Notes under the pieces: generated by a model
What the model was told of the DNA's origin: nothing
Seen by the model: only the letters and a program-made list of their open reading frames with translations
Databases searched by the model: none
Assembly (NCBI GenBank): GCA_014898425.1
Contig: RCSZ01000004.1
Location: 62,001-126,000, forward strand
Reading direction: 5' to 3'
DNA: 64,000 bases
Source: Botryotinia globosa
Lineage: Eukaryota; Ascomycota; Leotiomycetes; Helotiales; Sclerotiniaceae
Position numbers and translations under genes: made by a program
In this document: piece after piece, positions 47,915 through 60,371 of the stretch
Numbering within the stretch: position 1 is the stretch's first letter
How the letters are laid out: every line of letters begins with the position of its first letter

Positions 47915-48348
47915 ATGGATTTCGTCAAAGGTGCCCTCAAGAGTGGATCAGGAAGCTCAGGAAGCTCAGGAAGCACTGGTAACACCAACCAAGCTGCCGG
48001 TGGTGCCGGAAAGGAGGATTATGGCGATAAGGGTTCGTTTACCTCTCTCTCACCCCCTCTTTCTTCATACTTTCGATGTGCTTCACATTTTGCAGTGCAC
48101 AATTGATAATCTGCGAATATCATGCTAACAGTACATGCAGCACTTGACTTCATCGAGAAGAAGTCCGGCCACACTTTGAGCCGCGATCAGAATGAGAAGA
48201 TCACCGACGGTGCCAGAGGATTGTACGAGAAGCAGACTGGGTACGTTCTTTCATCTCCCCTATTCTTGCACCATCTTCTATACGCTACGAATCTCACTAA
48301 TACTACCCCGCATGTAGATCCCAAATCAACCCCAAGTTCTCCAACTAG
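47915..48348 (+). CDS. Small conserved fungal protein (82 aa), probably stress-related
   Basis: Three exons, 47915-48032, 48141-48240 and 48318-48348, give 82 aa. The layout is a Gly/Ser-rich N-terminus with GSSGSSGS repeats, then a conserved helical part: ALDFIEKKSGHTLSR, NEKITDGARGLYEK and the end NPKFSN. I recognise this as a widespread small ascomycete protein family of unknown function, often abundant. The donor of intron 1 is GTTCGT. Intron branch sites (TGCTAAC) are good. It is intact although neighbours on both sides are broken genes. Confidence 0.85.
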
Positions 48349-49223
48349 ATTACGATGTCCATAACGCATAATGGGAGGCTAGGGCTGATTGATGTTATAC
48401 CATGGTTATGATTGGATGGGGCTATGGAAGGAATGTAATGGACTGGGTTATGGGTCATCACGAGATTTAATGAATTGATATCACACAACAATGTTCCCGA
48501 GCCTTGGTGAAGACCAAAGTGATCGATGAAATATTCAATTGATGCATAGCGATGAGATGGGTTCTGAAGTCAGAATTTCCTTACTTGATACCAAAAAATA
48601 GCGGACTACCTTTGTTCAAAAATCTCCAATAGTTTCTGGATCCCCTGAATATGATATAACTCTAATAGCCATCATGCATAAGTAGTCCATTCTTGTAAAA
48701 AAATTTCACCATTTCCACTCATTGATGAGACCCCCGAAACCCTCTCCACTGATAGACCATGCAGCTATTCCTTTTCCACGCGGTCGGTAGATCACTTAAG
48801 TATGATAAATACAGCTTCTTGTCCGGCTCGGCAAGCATGTTATCGAGAAGATTAGGGGAGCTTGGAGGGGTAAGTTCTGCGGGACTGGCAATATCTTCAT
48901 GGGCCAATTACGCTTATGTGAGGTTGAATCCCACTCTTCGTTGCTTACAATGACAGTCCCGGTACCGAACAGCCCATGCTACATATACTTTCAGGCTACC
49001 CCATCGCTTGGAGGCACAGTAAGATTGTTCCTCGCCTTGTTTAGTCGATAGGTTATGAGCCTTTGAACTGGTCACGCGTCGTTGTCATGATACGTAAATC
49101 ACATCACCTCACTTTGTTTACGAATACTACTCCTGATCGAATCTGGCACTTGGTATGGATTATTTGCTCTATCAGGGGTTTAAGTAGTATTGAGTAAGTC
49201 AGAATCAAAAGAAACGCTCCAAA
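48349..49223. other. Intergenic
   Basis: No clear gene. A minus-strand stretch at 48719-48904 reads like protein (AELTPPSSPNLLDNM) but lacks an ATG and neighbours. Confidence 0.45.
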
Positions 49224-51332
49224 ATGAGTAACCTAGAAGAACATATCGCCACAGCATCAACATTCGGTTCTCTGCCCCTCTTGGTCTCTCCATCCGGTGA
49301 CACTATTTCTCTCTCAATAGGATATATCCCACTCCTTACAAACTACATATTGGAAGACGAATCCAGAAAGGAGCTCCGATAAGAGAATAGAGATGTCAAG
49401 AAAGACTCTCCAATCTACTTCTCAGCACTAGAACTCGTACGTGATAATCAGTTCCTGCTACTAGCCGGGCCCAGTGGAAGCGGCAAAGCGACTTTCGCAA
49501 AACAACTTGCTTTTCGCCTAGTGACTACCACTACGAAATTAGTTGGAGGTGGTTTTATTGTGAGAAATGGGTCAAGTGATGTTCGGAACGAGTCTTGGGG
49601 TTTTGCAGGTACCGATTTGATACCTTGCTACTTTCCCATCCCTAGCGTCTCTCGGTCCTCGATATTGCTTCTGGAAACAGTACCTCAACTTATCGAGAGC
49701 TGCAAGGATAATAGCAAACCAGTGTGTCTGTTGATCGTTCTTGATTCTATCGAATCTCCTGGAGAAGAAGGGCCACAGCTTTTAAGATCTATGGCGCATC
49801 TAATCCAGAATCGCGAGCAAGCACCTATAAAACTGCTCGTCCTTGGAGAAAGCAGCATCGTGAAGAATTGGATTTTAGGCTCCGAGATAACAAGACGTGA
49901 TATACTACCACTTTCTCAAGTCAAGAGACGCATGTTCTTGCGCAACATAACTGGCACCAATATCGAATACAAGGACATCGAGACTGGGATCGGTGAAGCA
50001 GCAAGTATACCAGCATGTTTTGCGCCCGCGTTAGAGACCGCCCATTATGGAACAAAGGCAGAAGATTCACTGGATAAGTGGCTCCACGTTGTGCTTTCTG
50101 AAAACTATAATGATAGAAGAATCACACGAGAGGCATTGGAGCATTCAATCCAGGAAGCGGAGCAGGGCATTCAAACTCCATTTCCGTGGAGATTGGGGAT
50201 TAAGAACCCAGCGGTCTTCTCGAAAGCAATACAGCACTTGCTAGCTGCGCGCCAACTTGTTGAAGAGGACACACAAGTAGCTATTGATCTACTTAATCAA
50301 AATCTTTTGGCAGAACCGATTATTCGCAGTTGATTAGTACGCCTTAGAGATATAGGAAGTCCAGAGCTACTTAAATCTCTTGAAGGGCTGGTTGCAGGTT
50401 CTGGAGCAAATGCACAACTAGGCGTGCTACTATTTTCAGATTCCATCGCTTCGTCCAGTCCACTGCATCAACGAATTTCCAATCACATACTAGTGATCAT
50501 CAAAGAAGGCACATTACCCATCACCCAAAGACTAAAATCCAGTCGAACAATTTCTCTACTTGGAGATCCTCGAGATCTTACATCCTTCACTACCGTTCGT
50601 TAAAACCCATTCACAATTAGTTCTTCCACTACCCAAATTCATCACCTCCTCATTCTATCATCATTTCCTCGTACCGATTCGGCGTCTTCCCAGTTGTGAA
50701 TTGAAAATATGCAATTTTTATCAAAGAAACGGGACGGAACTGAAATAGTCCTGATGGTTTATGCCCCTCTAAAGATAATTTCCCAGCTATAGATCTTACC
50801 TGGTACGATGCGCGCGCATGTTGTTCCTGGTTAACAGCACGCTGGCAAGTATCCGGGAAGATTGCTCTCGATGAGGAAGTCCGGTTACCCACTGAGCCGG
50901 AATGTGAAGTTGCTGCTAGAGGTTCTCAGGTATCTGGCAATGAAACAGAATCGATTTATCCATGGGGCATAGAATGGAACGCAAGTTGTGTTAATTACAA
51001 AGAATTACCATGAAATGAGCGATGTTCCGTTGGTTTATTTCCCAAGAATGTTTCTCCATTCGGATGTTTCGATATGGTGGGTAATGTATGGGAATGGTGT
51101 AGCTCATTGTGGGGTGAAGATGTGAGTACATCATCTTTTTTTATATCCTTGTCGAGGAGATGATGGGCGGGAAAATGTAGATGCGGATGCCAAAATTAGA
51201 AGGGTGGTAAGAGGAGGGTGTTTTAGTAGTTCGAGAGGAGAGATTTCTTGTACGTGTCGTGGGAGTCTTGAGTCAATGGAATGGAGACGCGAGAATGGGT
51301 TTAGAATCGTGGTTGCGAATATACAAAATTAA
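49224..51332 (+). pseudogene. NTPase plus FGE-sulfatase (SUMF1-like) domain pseudogene
   Basis: Once a protein of about 690 aa. From ATG 49224 the frame meets TAA at 49380, resumes with a P-loop GPSGSGKATFAKQLA (from about 49467), a Walker-B-like LLIVLDSIE, and continues to TGA 50331 and TAA 50601, all in one frame. Then frames change twice: HSQLVLPLPKF to about 50748, and from about 50790 the FGE/sulfatase-modifying domain LTWYDARACC, EEVRLPTEPE, NVSPFGCFDMVGNVWEW, broken by TGA 51011 and a further change near 51140, ending in RRVVRGGCFSS and NGFRIVV at 51332. Intact relatives join an NTPase to an FGE-like lectin-type fold; function in fungi is unknown. The damage is far too great for expression as one protein. 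Confidence 0.85.
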
Positions 51333-51951
51333 ATTGAAGCTTTTTAAGTTATTAGAGATATAGATGACTTTCTCTTGCTGTGCACAGGTAACCTTATATG
51401 ATTATTATTCTGGGCGTCGCGATGATTGTTTGATCCCTTTACTCATAACCATTTGCTAGAATTGCATTACTAATTCGGAGTTGAAAACACTCCAAGTCAA
51501 GAAGTATTGACAGTTATCGTGAGATAATGAAGTCATGATTAGGCCAAAGACGTGCGAAAATGAGGTTCTTTACAAAGGAATACGTGTTATCCGGTTCATC
51601 GCAAGAAAAATAATTCCCCTCTTCCAAGATGCTCGAAGGTCGTATCTAGAGTCTATGAAGCTTGAACAGTTTGGTTCAATATACGTATCGATGTACTGAG
51701 TTAAGAGCAAGAAATACATGGTAAATATCTTCATGTATTCGAGAAATCACCACAGTCAGAAACAAAATACCAACCGCAGTCGCGGTATCACCCCCCGTTC
51801 TTGTGGAGATCGGAGAGTCTCGAGGTTCTTTAAAATTGTGCTAATAACCGTGTACTGCAATATTTCTCAGTTTTTGGAGTGAAGGAAGTAATACAAAACA
51901 TTGTAATCCATTGTTCGTCGAGTTTGTGCCATAAAAAATCTGTCCCACTGA
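51333..51951. other. Intergenic
   Basis: Between two pseudogenes. Nothing recognised. Confidence 0.5.
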
Positions 51952-53515
51952 CTAGAGTTTACCAGGGTGTTTACGGCACCAGAACCACAAACCAGTATGA
52001 CCGAATGTCTTCTCATTGATCCAGTCGAGAATCCAAACGGGTGGATAAGAGCAAGCAAAAAGAAATTTCAAGACCCTTGGAGATTTCCTGAATATCCAAA
52101 GGAAGAGAACAACTCCCAGGCTACATAAAATAGCACCAACGATGAGAAATATTTTCCACGGAGCACCATTGCCAGTCATCTCACTGATGTTCATACCGAA
52201 AAATCATGTTACCAAAGAGAAAGGGAGAATTACGAAGGCAAGGATCGATAGCCTCCCAAGCGAATTTTCCTTCTCCAGAGACTTCCTGGATTCCTTCAGG
52301 GGAAGATTTCCAACGTTCATTTGAAAGGTGTCACGGACATGTTGTTCCAATCGATATGCCTCCTGTAATGACTTTCTATGCTGCCGTACCATATTCTTCA
52401 TTTTTTGATTGTCATTATGGCCATACTCAATCACACCCTGAGCTATCATTTGGTCCTGGTAGTCCTCGATCCTTGAAGTGATCTTCTCAAAACTTTCCAG
52501 AGACCCGCGACCATTATGCCATGCCTTCAACAAATCGTCGTCCCGCTGAACTCGGGATACACCGGAAAAATTGTATACGGGATCATAGATCCATGATTGA
52601 AGACTCCAGTTCATATACTCGATATCTCGAGAAAAATAATCCTCCATATCTTTGATCACTGGCACCAAGAGCTCCACAGGGTTCTGCGCCGCGGATTCGA
52701 CCTCCGAGTTGGTCATTCCATTCCACAATCGCGTGATTGCGTGCAAAAATTCTTCGGCTTTCGTAGGAGTTCCTTTGCCTTTATCCACACTGTGAAAGAG
52801 AAGTTTGTGATAGTAGATCACCACTATGGTGTATCAGTTTTGAAAAATGTCTCATCTTGAATCTCAACAAATCGGTTTTAAAAGTCGCATCTTTTATGCA
52901 GTATATCGTGCAACAGGGGTTTTGGAGCTCTGTAGTATATTCAAATTCAAGTTTTGAATATTGTTCAATTTCGTCAATTCCCCCACCCGCGACCCATTGG
53001 AAACTGTCTTTTTGGTAGATTCTTTTTAGCTTTATCACATGATAGGAGAAAGAAGGTAAGACCTTATACAAACTTCCAAGAATCTCAACTGTGGCGGGCT
53101 TTAGTATTTGAGGTCGTTGAGACTGTGTTGTAATTCCGTTGAAGCCAAAAATATTACACGTCAGAAAGAAAATCACTCGTGTACGTGTCTCAGGTGGAAT
53201 GGTCTTGAGTTTGCTATAGCACAATGACCTGGAATGTTCAGTATCGAAGGTAAAACTGCTAGATTGAGAAAGAACGCCTGCATCAGAACATCTGTCATTG
53301 ATGATAGCCCAGCCGCCATCGCGAGAATCGCTTTCGGTGCTCCGAATTTCATAGTCGAGTGCGGAATATCTGTATAGATTTCAACTCAGCTTGCGTGCCA
53401 ATCATGTTTCATTGATTGCTGATGTGTACCTAAGGTCTTCTTTCGCGAGTCCCGAGAGTTTTTCCAAGTACAAGGATTGTGTCTGAAAACTCGAAGTATG
53501 AGAAGCCATGTTCAT
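51952..53515 (-). pseudogene. CorA-like magnesium transporter family pseudogene
   Basis: Exon 1 53515-53430 and exon 2 from 53369 (60-nt intron) encode an N-terminal domain. The frame shifts near 52822, between HHSGD and IYYHKLLFHSVDKG, without an intron. It then runs to a TGA at 52204-52206, exactly before the first membrane helix ends (LPFSLVT*FFGMN). The same frame continues through FGMNISEMTG, a second helix (IFLIVGAILCSLGVVLF) and a tail to 51952. The GMN motif is the CorA selectivity signature, so the family is clear. Intact fungal members of this plant-pathogen-rich family are large inner/plasma membrane channels-like proteins; this copy would lose its pore. Confidence 0.82.
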
Positions 53516-54905
53516 GGATACAAATTTGTTGTTAGTGTACTGTGTGTCAGGATGAATTAAAGTGACTGCTGAGCTTTATTCTCTAGGCAGTCAGCCGGCT
53601 CAGCTTGAAGCTTGGAATTGGAACACCCCACATTGAAAACACTTACGTGTCGTTTGTGATACCCATGATTGAGGTTTGGAATAGATTGTAGAGTGTGCTT
53701 GCTGATTGTGACCATTGGGTTTTAGGATAGAGACACGGCTGGTTGATTCGATACCCAGCATCGAGCGATAAGATAGCCGTAACTGCCATTGGTTGTGTCA
53801 AAATTGATTTTGAAATGTCTGAAAATCCAGCTGCATAACATTCTTCAACAGATGATAAGAACCTCGGGGGGATGATAGCCTTTAAACATAGACAGATGTT
53901 TGACTGAGACAGAAGATGTCCCGATAAGATGGCAGCGAGAGTCTTACATACAAGCAAGTGAGACGAGCATTCAGGAGGATTTTGAGTGAGGTGATAGGAT
54001 GACTTCATTCTAATGAGTCGATAAAAACACACTTGGCTAAAGTGCAAAGGCAAAAGGAGAAACTTTCCTTCTCGGTGATAAGGCTAAGATTCGAGTTGAA
54101 ATGATGATCTGTCTGCACCACATTTCTTTGATGCCATTGTGAACAAGAGACTATAGATCTCAAGTACAGATCTCAACGGCAAGACTTCTTCCATCAGACC
54201 AGCAGACCACACAGCATGAACATCTTCTATACAGCTGCAAATTCAAGAACCTCTCGATTATCTGTCAATATTACGTTGATTGAATTGATACCTCATACCT
54301 CATACCTCATACCTGGCCAGTCCTTCATATTGCAGTGTATTGAGAGAGAATGTTTGTGTTGTCGTGGGGTGAAATGTTTTGAGTTCTAGCCCACGCGAGC
54401 TTGAGTAGTGTTTGGGTATTATAGATGTTTGATAGTCCGTGCAGCTTTGACGGGTGTGTGAAACATTGTTGGTCGCCCCGACAAAAACTGACCCCGGTAA
54501 CATTGAACCGAATGTTTTCTAGACTTATGGATACGAGGCATTGATAGACTTTCTTGTTGACAACGAATAACGATTTTATATGCACCTCAATTCTTGAAAA
54601 AACTCACAGCGGAGCAAAAAGTGAATATCGAAAACCTCTTGATTGATATTCTGTGAATATTGCGGCAACGAGAATATGCTATACAAATCATACGATCAAT
54701 TTCTCATTACCTCCCCAACTCCCTAGACTTGTTTGTTCCTTGCTGCTATCATCATTTCAGCCAGTTCAATTTATCTACTACGGTCGAGCGCATTACATTA
54801 CTCCTGACGAAATAAACACAGCAGAGAGCATAGAATACGAAACCTGCGACCAGGTACAAATAAATATACGGCGAATGCGACGCGTTGAACTATCTGCAAG
54901 GCAAG
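53516..54905. other. Intergenic upstream of the CM1 protein gene
   Basis: No firm gene. A short ATACCTC repeat (about 54290-54313) and a doubtful frame (53643-54008) are present. The ApsB-type promoter should lie at 54600-54900. Confidence 0.45.
53643..54008 (-). CDS. Doubtful ORF, possible gene fragment
   Basis: 121 codons from ATG 54008. The C-terminal part (SLDAGYRINQPCLY, TQWSQSASTLYNLF) looks coding and ends at a GTAAGT, which could be a splice donor with no matching exon downstream. Likely a relic of another damaged gene beside the CorA-like pseudogene. Confidence 0.3.
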   Translation of the reverse strand: MKSSYHLTQNPPECSSHLLVCKTLAAILSGHLLSQSNICLCLKAIIPPRFLSSVEECYAAGFSDISKSILTQPMAVTAILSLDAGYRINQPCLYPKTQWSQSASTLYNLFQTSIMGITNDT

Positions 54906-57900
54906 ATGGCGGAGGGAGACGATTACACAATGTCGAGTTTGTCAACAATGTCGGAAACTGATTCACGCCCACGAACTGCACGACAGGATTCGGAAAACGA
55001 AGCTTTCACATTTCATAATATTGGCGATTTGATGGCAGATAGAAGTGATATTGACGATTCGATATCTTTAAACTCACAAGCTTTCGAGCAGAATAATCGA
55101 ACGGAATCTTACGACCATAGGAATTTACCTACTCGGTCCCCTCCCACTGATAGCAGTGTACTTTATGCACATAGCGACAATGGAGATAATCGAAGTGAAG
55201 GTCTGCTGAGTGCCGTGGATGCAAAGGCAATGGAACAACACTTGGATAATGTCGAATCAAGTTTCCTCCCGAGTGTTTCACCAATTGGTAAACATGGCAA
55301 GGCTGGTGCCGATGATACATATTTATTTGATGCGGGTCGGAATGTTGAAAAGTCCCCCGCAATGGAAACACAAACTCCTAAGAGGAAGACATTTGGAATT
55401 AATGAAAATGGGGGCCATGGTTCTCCGACGCCCTCTTCACCTCCCACACCAGATGGTGCATACAAGACTCCAGGCCCCGCCCCTCGACGTTCTGTGCAAG
55501 GAGAACACGATGATTCGGAACAAACTGGAAACACGACTTCTAACCTCGAAACCCTTTCGTCCTCCCCAACAGCCGCTGCCGCTGCAAGAACCATATCTCG
55601 AGCCATGTCAATGGCAAGTATGGCAGAGAATTTCGAAACAGCAGCACAATCTACCTCTCAACCACAGCAACAATCAGATGAGGAAGAGGATATGGAAGCC
55701 ACACCCACAAGATCGCGCCAAAATTTACGTGCATTTGTCCAATCGGTGAATGACAGCTCAAGCCTACCCCACGAATCACCGGCTAGGAGTACAAACAAAC
55801 ATTTAACAGTCGATGCCGGTACGACTCCAGGGGCCGCACTTTCAACACGCAATACAACTAGACCCAAATTTCTCACCAGTCGGCATTCAAGTCAGCGATC
55901 TTCGGTGTCCTCTTTTATAACAAATTCTGAAAATCAAGACGATCGAAGCGATGTGACAGTTGGCGCAGATTATGCTTTGCAATCCGGAGGCGCACTTCCT
56001 TCCGGGGGGTTATCTAGAAGTGGAAGTATGACTTTATCTAGGACTATAAGCCTGGGGAGTATGGCGTCTGGTATTGACGAAAGTGGTGATTCATTTGGAA
56101 GAGTGGATGGACCATTGGCGACACTGGCTGAAGAAGATTCAACGCGTGGGAGGAGTGAAAACCAGACAAATTCTGCTCCAGAAACACCTCGTGCATCCAG
56201 TCGACCCATGGACCCACCTACTGATACAATCATTGCACGCCACGTTCGCAATGTCCAAGTGCCCGAATCAATGGCCAAAGACTTTCGTACGAAGCATGGC
56301 GTACATACACCTAGCAAGTCGGCAAGCTTTGCAGCATCCGCCCTGGGCCAAAGAACTGGTAAAAATTTAACTTTGAAGGAACAGAGCAGCACGATCGAAA
56401 GACTATCTAAGGAGAATTTTGACTTGAAATTGAAAGTTATGTTTCTCAGTGATCGATTAGACAAGCTTTCTGAGGAAGGTGTGAAGGAAATGATATCCGA
56501 GAATGTTGAGCTGAAGACAGGTCTAGCCGTCATGCAAAGAGATAACAAAGCTCTTCGTAAAAAGGTAAAAGACCTTGAGAAACAACTTAAAGATGACGAA
56601 GACCGACCATCTACAGCTCGATCGGGTACATCTACAGAAGGAAGTCAGAAGTGGTACCAAGAAGGCGCTTTTGAACGGGAGGAGGAGCTTCTTTACTTAC
56701 GAGAGAAGGTTGAAGAATATGTGACGGAAATTGAGAGGTTGAGGAATGAAAGTCTTGCTCGAGAAAACGAGAAGAGAAATCTTACAGATTTGGTTCGTAC
56801 AATGGGTGAAAGGCGAGGTCAAGATATCGAAACACGTGAAGAAATGGATGTCTGGAAAGATCTCCTTGAGCAAGAAACTGCCCGCAGAGAGCAAAGCGAT
56901 GATGAGATAAAAGCTCTTCGAGAAGAGATTTTCCGACTGAAATCAGAGACGGCCACCGGAGGACAAGGATTGAGTCACACGACCAATATTTACAACATCA
57001 CAAAGAGACGTGTCGGATCACCTTCGAGATCTAATTCTAATATGTCTGATCGCATGACAGATGATAGGAATGGTACATATAGCTCAGCAAGCACGTTAGC
57101 CGAGGAGATCAAACGGGACAATGAACAGCTTCGACATGAAAATGCAGAGCTAAGACGAGAAGTTGGAGCACAGACATCAATGCTGACTTCAAGAAACCGC
57201 GAGAAAGAACGCCTTTATCAAGAAATCGAGGAGTTAAAGCTTGGCCAAAGAAGAGGTGGTACATCGGTGGCCGGCGAGAGCATATTTGAACGATCAGCAT
57301 CACGAGCACACGAACGATCATCATCCAGGACTAGTGCGGGTACCAGACAGACGAGTATGAATGAGGCTGAACGGGAAGATTTCGAAAATAAGCAAGCCGA
57401 ACTTCGAGACAGAATCAACAGCCTCAAGATACACAATCAAGACTTACAACGTGAACTCGAGTCTTGTATGGAAGATTTTGAGACTGCCGTGGAGCACAAG
57501 AAGGAAGCCGAAGGTCTAGCTCAAGAATTGCAAGAAGCCTTGGATGTTGCCGAGAATGATTTACTCACGATGCAAGCAGACAGAGATGAAGCACTTCAAG
57601 GTCAAGAGGAAGCTGAATTGATGTTTGAATCTCTACGTAAAGAAGCTCAAGAAGAACTGGATGGTTTTGCTGCAGAACAAGAAGAAGCTAATGCTGAGAT
57701 TGAACGTCTTTCGGCTGAGGTCGCTGATGAGAAAGAGAACTTCAATGCGTTGCAGAATGAGATGAGAGAGATGAGTGATATAGTTGTTAGGCTAGAGGAT
57801 GATCACGAAAGAAAATCTAAAAAGATTCAAGATCTTGAAAGAGAATTAGATGAAGCCAATAGAGAACTTGAGGAAATCGAGAAGAATTATGTCGAATCTA

Positions 57901-59531
57901 ACGAAAAGGTCAATCGACTGAATGTGCAGCAAGAATCGAGTCAAAATGAAATTGCATTTCTCCGGGAAGAACAGGATGGAGATAAGATCAAGATTGGGGA
58001 TCTTGAGGCCGCTATTCGGAACTTGGAGAATGCACTTCATGAAGAGCAAGAACGTTCTAGAGAACTTGATGAACGTCTTCATGAGGAAAGACATCAAAGA
58101 GAAATTGTTGCTAGTCAAGAAAAGCAAGAAGTTCAACAATTTGTCAATGATCTTAATCGTGAAGCAACGACCGCTAAGGATGAAGCTAGAAGATTACGAA
58201 AGAATCTTACTTCAAGAGAAGTGGAGGCTGCAGAGTGGAAGCAGAGGCTTATGGAACTTGAGAGTAATCTCAGGGAAGCTCTTGGTGATCTGAACGGTAC
58301 CAGGTCAAGTCTATTGAATGCAAGTTTACCTCATCTCCTTCTTTCATGGGTTCTAAGCTAATTCCTACAGTCCATCGCAAAACTTCAACGTGAACTCGAA
58401 AATACCATTCGAGATTTAGACTCTACCAAAGCTTCTCTCGCCGAAAAGGAACGTATGATCAAACAACGTGATGACCTCTTGGAGTCTCACGCTCTTGAGT
58501 CTCGCAAACTGGCCGATATGCTGGACAAGGAACGACAAACTCATCGTCTCACAAAAAATCAATACGAAACATCTCAAAAAACATCCTCTCACACCACTCG
58601 CACTCTCTCACAACAAGAATCTCGTGTTCTAGAACTCGAAACTTCACGTCAACAAGATAGGAGAAAAATAGCACAACTAGAAAACAATTTCAAAGAACAA
58701 CTTACGGAGAGAAATAACTTGCTCCTAGGTTTATGGGGTAGACTTTCAAGTCTTTGTGGTACAGATTGGTCTCATAATAATTCCCTCATTAATGGTCGTG
58801 CACTTCCATCTCTTGAGGCTGTTTCTACCATGTTCCCAGGTTTCTCAAAGAACTTGTTAGCAGCAGTCAAAACAATCGAAACATTAGTTGGTGACTTCAG
58901 AGGAAGGGTCAAGGATCTAGATAGGAGATTGTGGAAAGAATACTCGACCCTTGAAAATCGATTTGAGATGCAGACGAAGAAATTGGACAGATTGGAAACG
59001 ATGGCGAGGAGTGCAGTGCCATTTAGTAGTATGGATAGTAGGGCGGAAGTGGTCAAGTTGAAGGACTTGAATAGGTCTTTGAAAACGGAACTTTCAAGTT
59101 TAAAGGCTGCCAATGACAGATCTGGCGCTTACGAAACTTCTACTTCGCCACCACCATCTATTCCCACTGGACCTCGTCGTCGCATCGACAATTCTCTATC
59201 CAGATCCTCGACCATGACACGTCACTCCTCTGCAGCTTCAAATTCTCGATCGCAATCTCAAGCGAATGGAGAGATGAACACACCAACACGGTCAAACACA
59301 TTGACGCGAGTTGAAAGCAGTACAGGTGAACCAAGAGACGAGGAATATAAACCTGATTTGCGCTGGCAAGTTAGATTACAGGAATTGGAGTATAAGTTGA
59401 AGGCGGAAAGAGAAGCGAGGAAATTGGATCGTACGAGTGCGGCGCAGAGATTGAGGGAGAAGGATAGGGAGAATAAGGAATTGCAAGAGGAGATGGAGAG
59501 GGGAAGGGTTAGAGGAGAGAGGGGAAAGTGA
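54906..59531 (+). CDS. apsB: CM1-domain microtubule-organising protein (ApsB/Mto1 type)
   Basis: Recruits gamma-tubulin complexes to spindle-pole outer plaques and septal MTOCs, so it controls cytoplasmic microtubules and nuclear positioning. Two exons, 54906-58319 and 58371-59531, give 1524 aa, longer than A. nidulans ApsB. Order: a disordered Ser/Thr-rich 480 residues, the centrosomin CM1 motif (about 486-555; KEQSSTIERLSKENFDLK), long coiled coils (about 590-1230), a conserved Mto2-binding-like segment (about 1250-1350; LLGLWGRLSSLCG), a Ser-rich linker and a C-terminal coiled coil. The intron (58320-58370, 51 nt) uses a GC donor, AAT|GCAAGT, the only choice that keeps phase 0. The first in-frame ATG is 54906; nothing upstream in frame is an ATG. 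Confidence 0.93.
58320..58370 (+). other. GC-AG intron in the ApsB-type gene
   Basis: Donor AAT|GCAAGT, branch-like GCTAAT, acceptor CCTACAG. Phase 0, 51 nt. Joins ..GTRSSLLN to SIAKLQREL.., restoring a continuous coiled coil. Confidence 0.85.
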
Positions 59532-60227
59532 AGGGAATAAGAGGCCTGATAAATTCGAGAAAAAACCGTAGTGGATTAGGGCACGGGAGCTGAATGGAGA
59601 TAGGAAGGAGTATAGGCGTAGGTGAATGGAAAAGGCGAATAGGGATAGGAATGGGAAAGGGAATATAGACTCATGAGGGATATATCAAAGAGATGGTGTA
59701 AATGGGCAGGCAAGCAGACAGTATGGCGTTTTCGGCTCTCGTGATATCTTTCTTGGGTGTACGTATGTATGCATTGTGCATGTATGTAGCACAGCGCGGC
59801 GCATGGCGTTTGGCGTTTGGCATTCGATGTGGATGCGGATGTGAGGGTGGACGGATTGAGGATGCGAAAGGTTGACAGTACTCGTGCTCATACTCGAATG
59901 AGAGAGGGAGGGAGGAATAAAATGATATGAAATTCAACGAAATGAAGTTTAATCAGATTCAATGAAATGCAGATGATTCTCTATCTACCTATCTTTACAT
60001 TTATGAGAACTTGGGAGTGAAACATGGTGCTTTTATTGATATCATTTGAGTGGAGTTGAGTCGAGTATAGTAGATTAGGTTCGTGTAGAGTAGGTTCGTG
60101 TAGAGTATAGTATAGTAGACTCATCGTGTGCTCTCTCTCATCCTGTGATAACAATCCATTCATCATCCATCATCCATCCATTATACTCACCACCTACCAT
60201 TTAAGGAAAAGAATAGTATAGTATATT

Positions 60228-60371
60228 TAATATAGTATATCTAATATATCTAATATATCTAATATATCTAATATATCTAATATATCTAATATATCTAATA
60301 TATCTAATATATCTAATATATCTAATATATCTAATATATCTAATATATCTAATATATCTAATATATCTACA
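60228..60371. repeat. 9-bp tandem repeat (CTAATATAT)n
   Basis: About 14-15 perfect copies of a 9-bp AT-rich unit. Lies in the 3' intergenic region after the ApsB-type gene. Confidence 0.95.

Noticed and set aside
48719..48907. 62-codon minus-strand coding-like stretch
   Set aside because: Begins after a TAA without ATG, and no partner exon is seen; too weak to call.
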